Source of the DNA: Gordius sp. MW1
Taxonomy: Eukaryota; Nematomorpha; Gordioida; Gordea; Gordiidae
DNA length: 64,000 nucleotides
NCBI GenBank assembly: GCA_964036665.1
Contig: OZ038531.1
Location: 13,268,168 to 13,332,167, forward strand
Direction of reading: 5' to 3'
Program-made: the position numbers and the translations under genes
Part shown: positions 63,501 through 64,000 of the stretch, piece after piece
How the letters are laid out: every line of letters starts with the position of its first letter
Position numbering within the stretch: position 1 is the stretch's first letter
Notes under the pieces: generated by a model
Database searches by the model: none
Seen by the model: only the letters and a program-made list of their open reading frames with translations
What the model was told of the DNA's origin: nothing

Positions 63501-64000
63501 AACGACAACTTTCATCGGATGAATACGGTTCAAAGAAAAATATGTGAAAAATTTTGAGGTAAAAATATTTATTTTTTTCGATTCTATGTGAAAGAGCGTA
63601 AAAAAATATATAAAAGTAAGCCAATTTGAGAATCCTATTATCCTCGATTGACTTCCGCAAAGAGGTTTTAAGCTGCGAGAACTATCATTTCGACAAAAGA
63701 CAACGTTTTATTGTTGCGATTAGTTTGTTGTATCGCAACGTGAGTGCTTAATTTTTCAAAAATGCACTATTCGATCATGATTTTAAAGTAATAGTTTTCT
63801 GATTCTGATAAATTTTTACTTTTTATCATCGAAACCACGTCTGATAACGACAACTTTCATCGGATGCATACGGTTGAAAGAAAAATATGTGAAAAATTTT
63901 GAGGTAAAAATATTTATTTTTTTCGATTCTTTGTGAAAGAGCATGAAAAAATATATAAAAGTAAGCCAATTTGAGAATCCTATTATCCTCGATTTACTTC
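60591..64000. repeat. Five-monomer duplication (1726 bp) in the right block
   Basis: A monomer with two linked rare variants, aaggcaacg and gtaacgcaacg, occurs at 60591 and again at 62317. The following monomers match in order: tattaattttt, then ctgccagaactcttc, then the gacttgcgcaaag class. The offset of 1726 bp is five monomers plus one base. The right edge of the second copy is not defined. Confidence 0.7.

Larger units (their letters stand above)
57957..64000. repeat. 345-bp satellite array, right block
   Basis: About 17.5 monomers continuing the same register and orientation as the block left of the LTR element. Local higher-order structure is present. The agttagttgtatcg variant recurs at 58891 and 59926 (1035 bp, three monomers). 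The aaggcaacg plus gtaacgcaacg monomer recurs at 60591 and 62317 (1726 bp, five monomers). The first complete monomer after the insertion is a mosaic of two classes. The array runs off the window end. No gene is present. Confidence 0.97.

Overview
The window is eukaryotic repeat DNA, almost certainly centromeric, pericentromeric or other heterochromatin. I see no host single-copy gene, tRNA, rRNA or prokaryotic feature. About 56 kb of the 64 kb is one AT-rich tandem satellite with a monomer of about 345 bp (roughly 163 monomers, all in the same orientation). Three mobile-element insertions interrupt it. The host is most likely an invertebrate, perhaps an arthropod, judging from the Ty3/gypsy pol with its K02A2.6/Mag-like look and from the hAT-type element. 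The species cannot be told from the sequence.

Layout. 1-33460: satellite, about 97 monomers in several sequence classes mixed in recurring order. 33461-34265: an 805-bp non-autonomous hAT-like DNA transposon with GCCCG-rich ends and an 8-bp target duplication. 34266-35308: exactly three satellite monomers plus the target duplication. 35309-36113: a second copy of the same transposon at the same monomer position with the same target duplication, so it was copied as part of the array and did not insert independently. 36114-51757: satellite with a clear nine-monomer higher-order period (3105 bp) and a nested three-monomer period (1035 bp). 51758-57956: a Ty3/gypsy LTR retrotransposon on the minus strand, with 528-bp LTRs that look identical and a 5-bp target duplication. 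57957-64000: the satellite resumes in the same monomer.

The retrotransposon reads from right to left: 5' LTR, primer-binding site, AT-rich leader, gag-like gene with a zinc knuckle, pol (protease, reverse transcriptase, RNase H, integrase), then an extra Arg/Gly-rich ORF with its own zinc knuckle, a polypurine tract and the 3' LTR. The LTR carries four 38-bp repeats rich in TGACGT motifs upstream of a TATA box and initiator.

The history that can be read is: satellite expansion by repeated unequal exchange of blocks of 2, 3, 5, 7, 9 and about 14 monomers; a hAT-like insertion later carried along in a block duplication; and finally a recent LTR insertion into an already formed higher-order block. 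The short ORFs of 60-93 codons across the array are chance readings of the satellite and are not annotated as genes. The most unusual item is the extra 3' ORF of the retrotransposon.
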